Source of the DNA: Candidatus Omnitrophota bacterium
Lineage (GTDB): Bacteria; Hinthialibacterota; Hinthialibacteria; Hinthialibacterales; Hinthialibacteraceae
Assembly (NCBI GenBank): GCA_003598175.1
Contig: QZKN01000020.1
Span: 1-40,459, forward strand
Direction: 5' to 3'
DNA: 40,459 nt
The position numbers were made by a program, and so were the translations under genes. How positions within the stretch are numbered: position 1 is the first letter of the stretch; the number at the start of each line of letters is the position of its first letter. Positions 14,258 through 24,972 of the stretch are shown piece by piece. The notes under the pieces were generated by a model. The model was not told where the DNA came from, did not search any database, and saw only the letters and a program-made list of their open reading frames with translations.

Positions 14258-14596
14258 TTGCGGGGAGAAATCTGGGACGTTGACTTGAATCCAACAATTG
14301 GAGTGGAAATCAACAAAATACGACCGGTTGTCGTGATAAGTTCCAATGCCCTCCGAAGCCTTCCCTTACGACTGGTTGCTCCCATCACCGGTTGGAAGGA
14401 ATCCTTCACCGGTAAATATTCCCACGTGAAAATCGAACCTAACCCATTTAACGGACTAACGAAATCCAGCGCGGTGGATTCACTGCAACTTCGAGGGATC
14501 GCGCTTGATCGATTTTTATCAAAACGAGGAGAATTGACAGCAACCGAAATAGAGGAAATTGTTTGTGCGGTGGCGGCAGTGATCGAGTATGGATGA
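14258..14596 (+). CDS. MazF/PemK-type mRNA endoribonuclease toxin (start disturbed)
   Basis: The body is a typical MazF: RGEIWDVDLNPTIGVEINKI, RPVVVISSNAL, LRLVAPITGW, NGLTKSSAVDSLQLRG, and an ending AVAAVIEYG. It cleaves RNA; the partner is the preceding antitoxin. No ATG lies in frame at the right place. I annotate TTG (14258) as a formal start, giving 112 residues. The ATG at 14251, directly after the antitoxin stop, would give MSLRGEIW if one G near 14260 were removed. So the gene is either started at a rare codon or carries a one-base insertion that inactivates it. Confidence 0.75.
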   Translation: MRGEIWDVDLNPTIGVEINKIRPVVVISSNALRSLPLRLVAPITGWKESFTGKYSHVKIEPNPFNGLTKSSAVDSLQLRGIALDRFLSKRGELTATEIEEIVCAVAAVIEYG

Positions 14597-14635
14597 TTGA
14601 AGTGAGTTCCCGTATTCATAATTTGTCTTTCCTCC

Positions 14636-14700
14636 CCAATACGCCCCTCGATCTTCAGTAAGCGCCTTTGACGCGCATGGTGAAACCATACACTCCTTTA
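14636..14700. repeat. Direct repeat, copy 2 (flanks the MazF-type module)
   Basis: Near-identical to 13844-13906 over the stretch from CGCCCCTC through GACGCGCAT, same orientation. It lies between the MazF-like gene and the end of the convergent Cna-B-type gene. On the minus strand it forms the end of a 31-codon frame starting MEGIRFFHDAMVQF; this frame has no visible Shine-Dalgarno and is not called as a gene. Confidence 0.75.
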
Positions 14701-14751
14701 ACAAGCAGGAATTGCACCATTGCATCGTGAAAGAATCGGATGCCTTCCATT

Positions 14752-17700
14752 TCAATTCGTGATGGGGATCACTTTCACTTGATCCGTATCCCTTCCCATG
14801 TCCATCACGACCGGCGTGATAGCGCCCAACTCCCGCACCTCGCCGTCCTGCCCGATAGCGAGAGGAATACGGTGTTCGATGCGGCCACGCGGAGCAATCC
14901 CTTTGATCATCAATTCCCCACCACGCAACGGAATTCCCTCAAGTCGGAAGAATCCTTCATTATTGAGGTCGGTGATGCCCAGCGCCGGGCCGATGTGAAG
15001 GTTGGATTCATTGAAATTTTGTTTGAGTCCGACCTGCACGCCGAGAGAATACGGTTTCCCCTCTTGATCGACCACCCGACCGGTCGCCGTAAACGTTTTT
15101 TCATCGAGAACGATGCGTACGTCGGTAAGCGCTTCCTCGTTACGCAATGGAATCGGCTGGGAATAGGTCAACGCGGAATTCTCGCTTTTCACCACAATTT
15201 GATACGGGGAATTCTGCGTGGGAAGATGCTCGAACAGGAATGCGCCTTCCGGATGCGAGACGGTTCGCAGGGTTTCGAGATTGAACGAGAAGCTGATGTT
15301 CATCGATCCGTCTCCGCCGTCCGGCATGGTGTAACTCTGGCTGTTGGAAGGGATGAGTTGAATCTGATATTGCTGCACCGGACGGTTGCGGCTGTCCATC
15401 ACCACGCCGCCGATGGCTCCGAAGCCCTCTTCCTTCTTCTTTTCCGCCACGATACGGATGTCCCGCTTGCCCCATTCCGTGGTTTGATAATGTGTTTGTT
15501 CATGGTTTTCCGAATAAAAATCGAATTGAATGACCGTCCCGGCGGGCGGGCGCACATAAGGCAAGGGAAAACGAAAATGCCCCTCTTCATCGGGCGCCTG
15601 CATGGCCACATTTTCGGTGAAATGCAACAACAACTGTCCACCGGTTGCGGGATTTCCTTCTTGATCCACCACCCATCCCTCGAAACTCTCATCGACTTCC
15701 TCCAGCGCGAAGTTCAGGCTGTTGATTGGGATGTTTGCTTCCACTTCGATTTGCGCTTCCAACTCTTTTATTTTATAATTACCATTTTTATTGCCGGCTC
15801 TTACAAAATAAGCGCCGGGCTCCAGTCCGATTTGATAAGAGCCGTCGGTCTTTGTTTTCGTACGATTGGCGAAAGGGAATATTTCTTTCATTTTCGCGAA
15901 AGAGACGGAAATATTCTCCAGCGGCATTCCCTTCGTGTCCGTCACCACGCCGCTCACGATCGTCTTTTCATCGTAAGTCAGGTCGACTCCGGTCAAGTGC
16001 TGCCCGGGCGCGGGATGAATTGCAATCCCCTGTTTTTTTTGCGCGACGAAATCCGCATATTTGCCATAAAGCGGATGATTGGCATTCACCGTAACGGAAA
16101 AGTTGTCGTCAAACACATAGGCATTGCTCAAGTAGTGGTAACTCCCATCCTCGCCGGATACGGCGCGTTCGGTAAATCCATATTGAAACGCCTGAAAGTC
16201 GGGCATTTCGTTTTTGTCTGCGCCTAAATTCCCCATTTGTTCTTCCACAAAGGCCATCGTCTGCAAAATAAGTCCACCTTCCGCGCTTTTTTTCTGCGCT
16301 TGAATCATCAGTTCCGCTCCTGCCAACGGGCTGCCATCTTCATGCAGCACCTTTCCGGAAACAGACCACGATCGCAGAAGGGGAAAATCGATTTTGGCAA
16401 CGTTTAATTCATCGTGCAACAGAACGGTGGGATTCTTGACGGGGATTTCCATTTGCAGGATATCTTTTTTAAAGGGGATATACACATACTCTTTCAGGGG
16501 CGCGACGCCGACGAGGTACGCGCCGCCTTGCAGCGCTGTCAGTGTGTAATCCCCTTGCGCGTCCGTCACCGCCTGTGCAATCGGCGGCTGGGAAAATTGA
16601 TTTTTGCGCGTATTAAAAAAGACGCCGAGAGGGCCGGGCTGCGCCGAATCGAAGGCCGCCACTTGCGCGCCGGCAACCGGCGCGCCCGATTCCTTATCGA
16701 ATACGTTACCGGAAATGGTGTATTCACGCCCGGAAAGAATCAGTTTCACTTCGTGCCGGTCTTTCACCACATGCAACTCCTGCGTAGCGCTTTGATACCA
16801 GCCATGTTCCGCAGTCACGGCATATACGCCAGGCGGGATATCCGCAAAAACGGCTTTTCCGGTGGTTTCACTGGTTTCCTTGACCAAGAGAACATTTCCA
16901 CTGCCCGGCCGGGATTGCAGCGTGACGCGAGCGGAATAGATCGGTTTGTCGTCACGATCCTGAACGGATACGATCACCTGACTCTTGCCGGAAAGAATGA
17001 TGGTTTGTGGTTCGCCATCCTTCTTTGCCTGAACGGTTTCTTCATGCGGCAGATAAGGGGAAGCGCTGACGGTCAGCAGATAAGCGCCGGCTGCGATGGG
17101 ATCGTATTGGACAAATCCCTTTTCATCACTCGATCGGTCACTCAGATCCGCATTCTCGAACTTCTGGCCATCTGATACAGGAACCAAGGCAACAACCGCA
17201 TCGGCAATCGGCTCCGATTTCTCATTTTTGATGTAGGCGGTAAATCCTGCTTTCGTCGCCAAAACCATTTCGATTCGATTTTCCCCCTCATTCAAAACAA
17301 ACGCTCGTTTTTCTTCCATAAATAAGCGGGGATCGTTCACCGCGATTTCAATCGGACCGGATCGCAACGATTCGACCGATGCGGCGGCCTGATCATTGAA
17401 AGCAATACTTCTTTGCTGATCATCAAAAAGAATTCCCGCTTCCGTGGGAATGAAGGGATGGCCATCCGTATCCTTCAAAATCAGCTGCAATGAAGTCGAA
17501 ACCGTGGCCGTCATCGCGGAAACCAACCGGATCGGATCAGCGGCGATGGCATGCGATTCCGTGGATCGGATCACATCGATGCGTCCATCATCGTGCACAG
17601 CGACCGTATCGCCGACGGCCAGCAGTTGCGTTTGCGACGCGTTTTCAATCAATACCTTGCCGGAATTGACGGACACGGTGACGGACTTCGGAGAGTGGGC

Positions 17701-17787
17701 CGGCGGGTGATCGTCATGGATCAAAACCGCATACAAAACAACAGCCAACACGCACACGATGGACAGGGACAGTAACCAAATTCGCAT
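14752..17787 (-). CDS. Membrane-anchored protein with FecR-like C-terminal segment and about eight Cna-B/carboxypeptidase-regulatory-type domains
   Basis: The 1011-residue protein has an N-terminal membrane anchor (4-24) and an outside body. Residues about 35-70 (VTVSVNSGKVLIENASQ, then LLAVGDTVAVHDDGRI) look like the C-terminal strands of a FecR domain. From about 160 on come roughly eight beta-sandwich units of the carboxypeptidase-D-regulatory/Cna-B type, each with a V-x-D-x-x-G-x-P-x-x-x-A-x-V or similar opening and a G-x-Y/F-x-L-x-x-x-x-x-G-x-Y strand (for example SGNVFDKESGAPVAGAQVAA and SGVVTDTKGMPLENISVSF). No enzyme domain is visible. AGGAGG lies 5 bases from the ATG. It follows the FecR-like gene by 29 bases and is probably the main target of the sigma factor operon, likely a structural or signal-receiving envelope protein. 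Confidence 0.75.
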   Translation of the reverse strand: MRIWLLSLSIVCVLAVVLYAVLIHDDHPPAHSPKSVTVSVNSGKVLIENASQTQLLAVGDTVAVHDDGRIDVIRSTESHAIAADPIRLVSAMTATVSTSLQLILKDTDGHPFIPTEAGILFDDQQRSIAFNDQAAASVESLRSGPIEIAVNDPRLFMEEKRAFVLNEGENRIEMVLATKAGFTAYIKNEKSEPIADAVVALVPVSDGQKFENADLSDRSSDEKGFVQYDPIAAGAYLLTVSASPYLPHEETVQAKKDGEPQTIILSGKSQVIVSVQDRDDKPIYSARVTLQSRPGSGNVLLVKETSETTGKAVFADIPPGVYAVTAEHGWYQSATQELHVVKDRHEVKLILSGREYTISGNVFDKESGAPVAGAQVAAFDSAQPGPLGVFFNTRKNQFSQPPIAQAVTDAQGDYTLTALQGGAYLVGVAPLKEYVYIPFKKDILQMEIPVKNPTVLLHDELNVAKIDFPLLRSWSVSGKVLHEDGSPLAGAELMIQAQKKSAEGGLILQTMAFVEEQMGNLGADKNEMPDFQAFQYGFTERAVSGEDGSYHYLSNAYVFDDNFSVTVNANHPLYGKYADFVAQKKQGIAIHPAPGQHLTGVDLTYDEKTIVSGVVTDTKGMPLENISVSFAKMKEIFPFANRTKTKTDGSYQIGLEPGAYFVRAGNKNGNYKIKELEAQIEVEANIPINSLNFALEEVDESFEGWVVDQEGNPATGGQLLLHFTENVAMQAPDEEGHFRFPLPYVRPPAGTVIQFDFYSENHEQTHYQTTEWGKRDIRIVAEKKKEEGFGAIGGVVMDSRNRPVQQYQIQLIPSNSQSYTMPDGGDGSMNISFSFNLETLRTVSHPEGAFLFEHLPTQNSPYQIVVKSENSALTYSQPIPLRNEEALTDVRIVLDEKTFTATGRVVDQEGKPYSLGVQVGLKQNFNESNLHIGPALGITDLNNEGFFRLEGIPLRGGELMIKGIAPRGRIEHRIPLAIGQDGEVRELGAITPVVMDMGRDTDQVKVIPITN

Positions 17788-17816
17788 GGCAACCTCCTAC
17801 GTAATTTATTTAATAT

Positions 17817-18458
17817 TTAATTATCAAGAGTGATCTGAAATTCCGTTCCGACCACGGAAATATCAAGCAACGGAGTATGCACAATCATGGTCGAATCGGG
17901 GATGGAAGCGGCATGAACCGCAATCGAGCCTTTTTGCATATGAATATCACGGGTTGCGGCAAAACGAACCGCAAGTTGCGTTTCCGGCGAGCAGGAAACG
18001 ATGGATTGATCCGACAGCGTCAATATGATCGATTGATCCCGTGGAACCGTTACGAATTTCCCCAGCTGCAATCGCTTTTTCCACAGCCAGGAAATCCGGT
18101 CTTTTGAAGAAACTTCCGTTTCCAACCGCACGCGGGAAATCGGACTCGATGGCAACTCATACACGACGAAACCGATGACGCAGAGGATCAATAGAGCGAC
18201 AAACGACGGTTTCCATATGAATATTTGCGGAACCCAATTCAACCGACGGTTTTTCTGCGTTCGCCGCATCGCTGCGCACAGTTTGTCGGCGAGACCATCC
18301 GCATCAATGGACGGAACCGAATGATTGCGAAATCCTGCGCGAATCCGGTCGTAGGATTGAAAAACATGGTCCTCGTGGGGATCATTCCCTCGCCGACTGC
18401 CGTGATCGTAACGATCCGACAGTTCGAGTTCCTTTCGAAACGGATTCCTGTAAGTCAT
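17817..18458 (-). CDS. FecR-like membrane protein, C-terminally short (candidate anti-sigma regulator)
   Basis: The 213-residue protein has a cytoplasmic N-terminal ~80 residues, a membrane helix at about 84-101 (FVALLILCVIGFVVY), and a periplasmic FecR-type region: VTVPRDQSIILTLSDQSIVS, IHMQKGSIAVHA, and VHTPLLDISVVGTEFQI near the end. FecR proteins relay signals to ECF sigma factors. The usual FecR continues beyond the GT-x-F motif with more strands; here it stops after ITLDN, and matching strands appear at the start of the next gene. Its ATG overlaps the sigma stop (ATGA, 18455-18458), so the two are co-translated. Confidence 0.8.
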   Translation of the reverse strand: MTYRNPFRKELELSDRYDHGSRRGNDPHEDHVFQSYDRIRAGFRNHSVPSIDADGLADKLCAAMRRTQKNRRLNWVPQIFIWKPSFVALLILCVIGFVVYELPSSPISRVRLETEVSSKDRISWLWKKRLQLGKFVTVPRDQSIILTLSDQSIVSCSPETQLAVRFAATRDIHMQKGSIAVHAASIPDSTMIVHTPLLDISVVGTEFQITLDN

Positions 18459-19021
18459 AGTTCACCTGCAAACGGCGCTAAAATTCGGCGCATGTGTTTT
18501 CGCGCGCGGCACAAATGCATCCGCACATTTTCAACCGTCAGATCGAGCGTGTCGGCTATGTTTTCCGTGGATTCTCCGTTCAACTCATGCAGAACGATGA
18601 CGGTTCGTTGCAGATCGGTCAATTGCGCCAAAGCCGCGTCGAACCGGCTTTCAAACCGCGCATCGTTCGTTGCCTGCAGCGGGGAATACGAATTGACCAG
18701 TTCCGGCGAATGAACATCGTCCTCTTCCGGAATCGGCTCGTATCGCAGATGCTTTCGCAGCCGATTGAGGCTCAGATTCCGCGCCGTCGTCAGGAGAAAT
18801 CCTTTGATGGAGCCGTTTGCCGTGCGAAACCGCCCCTGCTTCACCATTTGCGCCAACTTCAACAGGGATTCCTGAAAAATATCCCGCGCTTCCTCCTCAT
18901 CCCGCAACAGCAGAAAACATAAGCGCAATACGTCATCCGCGTACCAGGCGATGATGTCGTGAAAACTGGCCGGGTCCCCGTTCAACATGCGCTGAATCAA
19001 ATCGGTTGCATTGCCGCTCAT
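18455..19021 (-). CDS. ECF-family RNA polymerase sigma factor
   Basis: The 188-residue protein has sigma region 2 at about 19-92 (DDVLRLCFLLLRDEEEARDIFQESLLKL, shown in part: LLRDEEEARDIFQESLLK) and region 4 at about 125-180, with LTDLQRTVIVLHELNGES and the helix-turn-helix DTLDLTVENVRMHLCRARKH. There is no region 1 or 3, as expected for ECF factors. It directs RNA polymerase to envelope-stress or substrate-response promoters. AAGGA lies 7 bases before the ATG. It leads a three-gene operon with the FecR-like partner and the Cna-B-type protein; auto-regulation is likely but I cannot identify its promoter. Confidence 0.93.
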   Translation of the reverse strand: MSGNATDLIQRMLNGDPASFHDIIAWYADDVLRLCFLLLRDEEEARDIFQESLLKLAQMVKQGRFRTANGSIKGFLLTTARNLSLNRLRKHLRYEPIPEEDDVHSPELVNSYSPLQATNDARFESRFDAALAQLTDLQRTVIVLHELNGESTENIADTLDLTVENVRMHLCRARKHMRRILAPFAGEL

Positions 19022-19203
19022 GGATTTTCCTTCTATCTATTCATACACGGAAAATCGAAAAACATAACAGGGGAGAATAGAAATTTATTAGGCGTTTTGA
19101 TCGTCAACTCCTGAGGCCGAACAAAAAAATACCCGTCAGCCTTCAGCCTAAACCCCTATACACAAAGAAACCCCGTTTTTTTCAACGTCGGTCAATCCCC
19201 CCC

Positions 19204-19274
19204 GGGTAGAGCAGGCGTCCCCGCCCGGTATTACCCCCGGGTGAAAATGCAAGCGAGGACGCTTACTTTACCCG
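19204..19274. repeat. Interspersed palindrome, GGGTAGAGCAGGCGTCC type
   Basis: The left arm GGGTAGAGCAGGCGTCCCCG and right arm GCGAGGACGCTTACTTTACCC are imperfect complements around a longer middle that includes a CCCGG-rich stretch. A cleaner copy of the same unit is at 36772-36830, which has the same outer arms with a nine-base loop. This copy seems to carry extra sequence in its loop. Confidence 0.7.
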
Positions 19275-19291
19275 TTGAGTGAAGAGCGGTG

Positions 19292-19339
19292 GGTGGGTTG
19301 AACGAAGTGAAACCCACCTTTGCAATAAGAGGTGGGTTT
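19292..19339. repeat. Interspersed palindrome, GGTGGGTT type, with an extra half copy
   Basis: GGTGGGTT (19292-19299) pairs with AACCCACC (19311-19318); a further GGTGGGTTT follows at 19331-19339. It resembles the GGTGGGCT/AGCCCACC element at 39817-39850. Confidence 0.6.
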
Positions 19340-19576
19340 CTACATTACTGCCGCAGAATGACGCGAATGAATATTTTTTTGAGAATCCATCCCTGAACCT
19401 CTCGTTTTTCCCCAAAAAGTATGATATATAATTAGTTTCGGATTTCACGTCATTTCCGGAAGTAATCGAATTTACGTCCCGATTTACAATAACGCAATAT
19501 CAAATACAGGTGGTTCTTATTGTTGCAATCGAGATTCTGTTTGCATTTCAAATGATTCAATCCAGGTGGATTCATC

Positions 19577-22407
<2,831 letters not shown>

Positions 22408-22411
<4 letters not shown>

Positions 22412-23313
22412 AGGTGCTTATTGCCGATGACAGTTTAGTCGCATTGCGAAAATTGGAAGCGACTTTGATCAAATGGGGTTATGAGGTAATTTCCGCCGGA
22501 AACGGATATGAAGCCTGGGATATACTCCAACAGGCGGACTCCCCCAAACTTGCCATATTGGATTGGATGATGCCGGGTATGGATGGCATCGACATTTGCA
22601 GGAAAATTCGCGCGAACCGGCGGGAACCCTATGTGTATATCCTCATGCTCACCGCGAGAGCGGAAAAACAGGATATTATCAACGGACTCGAAGCCGGCGC
22701 CGACGATTACCTGCCCAAACCGTTCGACTCCCACGAGCTGGAAGTTCGCCTGCGCGCGGGAAAACGCATCGTTGAACTGCAGGAAGAATTGGTTCAAGCC
22801 CGCGAAACGATGCGGGAAATGGCCATTAAAGATCCGTTGACCACCATTTTGAACCGTCGCGCCATCCTCGATCTCCTTGACAAGGAATACATGCGCTCGC
22901 GCCGATTGAATTCCCCTCTGGCCGTTATCATGGCCGATATCGACCATTTTAAACATGTGAACGATCGCTATGGTCATTTGGCCGGAGATCAGGTTTTAAG
23001 AGAAATCACCGCTCGTCTGACGCGATCCATTCGCTCCTACGATTCCATCGGACGATACGGAGGCGAGGAATTCATGGTGATTCTTCCCGGCTGCACGCTG
23101 GCCAACGCCATCAACCAAGCCAACCGTTTTCAACATGTGATCGAAGCGGAATCCGTCGAATATGAAGGCGCCTCGATTTTCGTCACTGCCAGCTTTGGCG
23201 TCACGACGTTCGATGGAATGATGGATATCGATACCACGCAGCTGATCCGCCACGCCGACGAGGCGCTGTATCAAGCCAAGAAAAAAGGACGGAATCGCGT
23301 CGAAGTGGTTTAG
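22408..23313 (+). CDS. Response regulator with GGDEF domain (diguanylate cyclase, PleD-like)
   Basis: The 301-residue protein has a receiver domain at 1-120 (acidic pair ADD at 6-8, phospho-Asp52 in LDWMMPGMDG, Lys104 in LPKPFD), a short coiled linker (120-138), and a GGDEF domain from about 139. The active loop is GGEEF at 218-222, preceded five residues earlier by RSYD (209-212), an intact RxxD inhibitory site for c-di-GMP product feedback. It should make cyclic di-GMP when phosphorylated. The start is GTG at 22408, within the kinase stop (GTGA), with GAGGAG upstream, so expression is coupled to the kinase. Confidence 0.95.
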
Positions 23314-23323
23314 TGACGGCAAG

Positions 23324-24922
23324 TCATGATTTCAACGAATTCCAATAATGAACGTGGCTGGTATCTGCAATCGGAGCAAGACGCCGTTGCGTCACCAGAC
23401 TCAGATTTTGCCGCAGTTCCTCTTCCTTGGCGGTAAAATCGGGATTTCCAGCCAGGTTATTCAATTCCTTCGGATCGTTTTGCAGGTGATACATTTCGAA
23501 TTCAACGTTGCCCGCATCTTCGGGATCGTAATAACGCGCGTATTTCCATTCCTTCCCAATAATCGCGTGAATATGATTAGGCTGCGGCATCGGATCGCCT
23601 GCCACTTCGTTTCCGGCCCGTTGATCGTCGAACGTGAACAGAACCGTATCCTGCACTTCCGCCGACGGATCGGACAAAATCGGAGACAAATCCTTCCCAC
23701 GGAAAAACCAACGTTCCGGATGAGGCGCTTTCGCAAGGGTTGCCAGCGTCGGCATAACGTCGATCAACGCTGCCAGTGAATTCGTCGTAACCGGTTCGGG
23801 AAACAAAATCGGATTGGATATAATCAGCGGGACATTCAACGCTTCTTCATACGTGACAAAGGCTTTCTGCCGCATTCCGCCGTGAGAAAGCCCCATCTCG
23901 CCATGATCGGACAATTGAAAAATAACGGTATTGTTTAAGAGTCCGCGTTCTTCCACCACATTCATCAAACAACTGAATTCCTGATCCGCCAATTGCTGCA
24001 AATACGCGTAGAAATTGACATACGTTTTTTTCTGCATTGGCGTAATCAGTTTGCCCAAAAACAAATCGGTGGTGCGAAGCAACGCTTCCTGCACTTTCGG
24101 TTTTCCGGATAAATCTTCATCAATCGTGTCCGGAACATCGATGCCAAGATCAATCCCGAAAATATCGGGAAAATCCTCCAAATATTGTTTGGGATAACCG
24201 ATAACATCATGCGGATTGACGATGGAGACGATCAAAGCAAATGGCTGACGAGAAGTATTTTCCACACGTTGTGTGGATAGAAACTCAATGGCATCGTCGA
24301 TGAAGCGGGCGTCGTGACGAATTCCATAATTATCCGGCGCGCCATCTTGTCCCGCATCGGGCGGATTCCAGCCGTAAAATCCATACGCTTCCAAATCTTC
24401 CGGCTTCGGATCGTAACTTTCCGTTCCTCTGCTGAGATGCCATTTCCCCTTGTATTCCACGTGATATCCGGCACTGGCCAGCATTTTTCCCATATTCTGC
24501 ATGTCCAGCGGGAGGTGGTTGTACTCGTAATTCTCACTTTCCGTTAACGTATCGACAACCTGATGGTGCGCCGGATACAAACCGGTGAACAAGGTTGCAC
24601 GGCTGGGCGAGCACATCGCCGAATTGCAATACGCCCGTGTGAATGTGATCCCATTTTGAGTCATGCGGTTCCAATGCGGGAGATTCGCCGCCGACCAACC
24701 TTTCGGCCAATGCCGAGGAAAACGCTGCTGATCGGTGAGTAGGATTAAAATGTTGGGACGTTCCGGAAAACCTGGCGTTTGTGCATCCGCTTTTGAGGAA
24801 AGCAGCAAATGCGGAAATGAAAATCCGGCAGCGCCCATAATGCCGGCCTCGCCGATTGATTTCAAAAACCCTCTGCGTGAGCTTGTATTTGAATCATTCT
24901 GATTCCGTACTCGCTTTTGCAT
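23324..24922 (-). CDS. Tat-exported sulfatase (formylglycine-dependent)
   Basis: The preferred start is the ATG at 24922, 8 bases after AAGGAG; an ATG two codons earlier is too close to it. A twin-arginine signal (SSRRGFLKSIGEAG) precedes the mature domain. The alkaline-phosphatase-fold body shows RPNILILLTDQQR (metal-binding Asp pair region), CSPSRATLFTGLYP with the Cys (104 from this start) that is oxidised to formylglycine, YKGKWHLS, and SDHGEMGLSHG. It hydrolyses sulfate esters, probably of polysaccharides, in the periplasm or outside. No formylglycine-generating enzyme is in the window. The end lies 10 bases from the convergent cyclase gene. Confidence 0.95.
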   Translation of the reverse strand: MQKRVRNQNDSNTSSRRGFLKSIGEAGIMGAAGFSFPHLLLSSKADAQTPGFPERPNILILLTDQQRFPRHWPKGWSAANLPHWNRMTQNGITFTRAYCNSAMCSPSRATLFTGLYPAHHQVVDTLTESENYEYNHLPLDMQNMGKMLASAGYHVEYKGKWHLSRGTESYDPKPEDLEAYGFYGWNPPDAGQDGAPDNYGIRHDARFIDDAIEFLSTQRVENTSRQPFALIVSIVNPHDVIGYPKQYLEDFPDIFGIDLGIDVPDTIDEDLSGKPKVQEALLRTTDLFLGKLITPMQKKTYVNFYAYLQQLADQEFSCLMNVVEERGLLNNTVIFQLSDHGEMGLSHGGMRQKAFVTYEEALNVPLIISNPILFPEPVTTNSLAALIDVMPTLATLAKAPHPERWFFRGKDLSPILSDPSAEVQDTVLFTFDDQRAGNEVAGDPMPQPNHIHAIIGKEWKYARYYDPEDAGNVEFEMYHLQNDPKELNNLAGNPDFTAKEEELRQNLSLVTQRRLAPIADTSHVHYWNSLKS

Positions 24923-24972
24923 AATCATATCTCCTTGTTTTTGATTCGGAGAACGCTCTTCGTTATCGATTC

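Larger units (their letters stand above)
19022..19576. other. Divergent intergenic region, 555 bases, with two palindromic repeats
   Basis: It separates the minus-strand sigma operon from the plus-strand kinase. It holds the palindromic elements at 19204-19274 and 19292-19339 and a TATAAT at 19427-19432 that could be a -10 for the kinase gene, without a convincing -35. No gene-like frame is seen. Confidence 0.5.

Noticed and set aside
14660..14755. 31-codon minus-strand frame (MEGIRFFHDAMVQF) ending in the direct repeat
   Set aside because: No ribosome-binding site, and the similarity to the other repeat copy is at DNA level beyond the stop.
14740..16227. 495-codon plus-strand frame opposite the Cna-B-type gene
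   Set aside because: Mirror frame of a real gene; His/Arg/Phe-rich with no domain pattern.
19204..19339. CRISPR array
   Set aside because: The repeats are palindromes of different types with no regular spacers; no cas gene is in the window.
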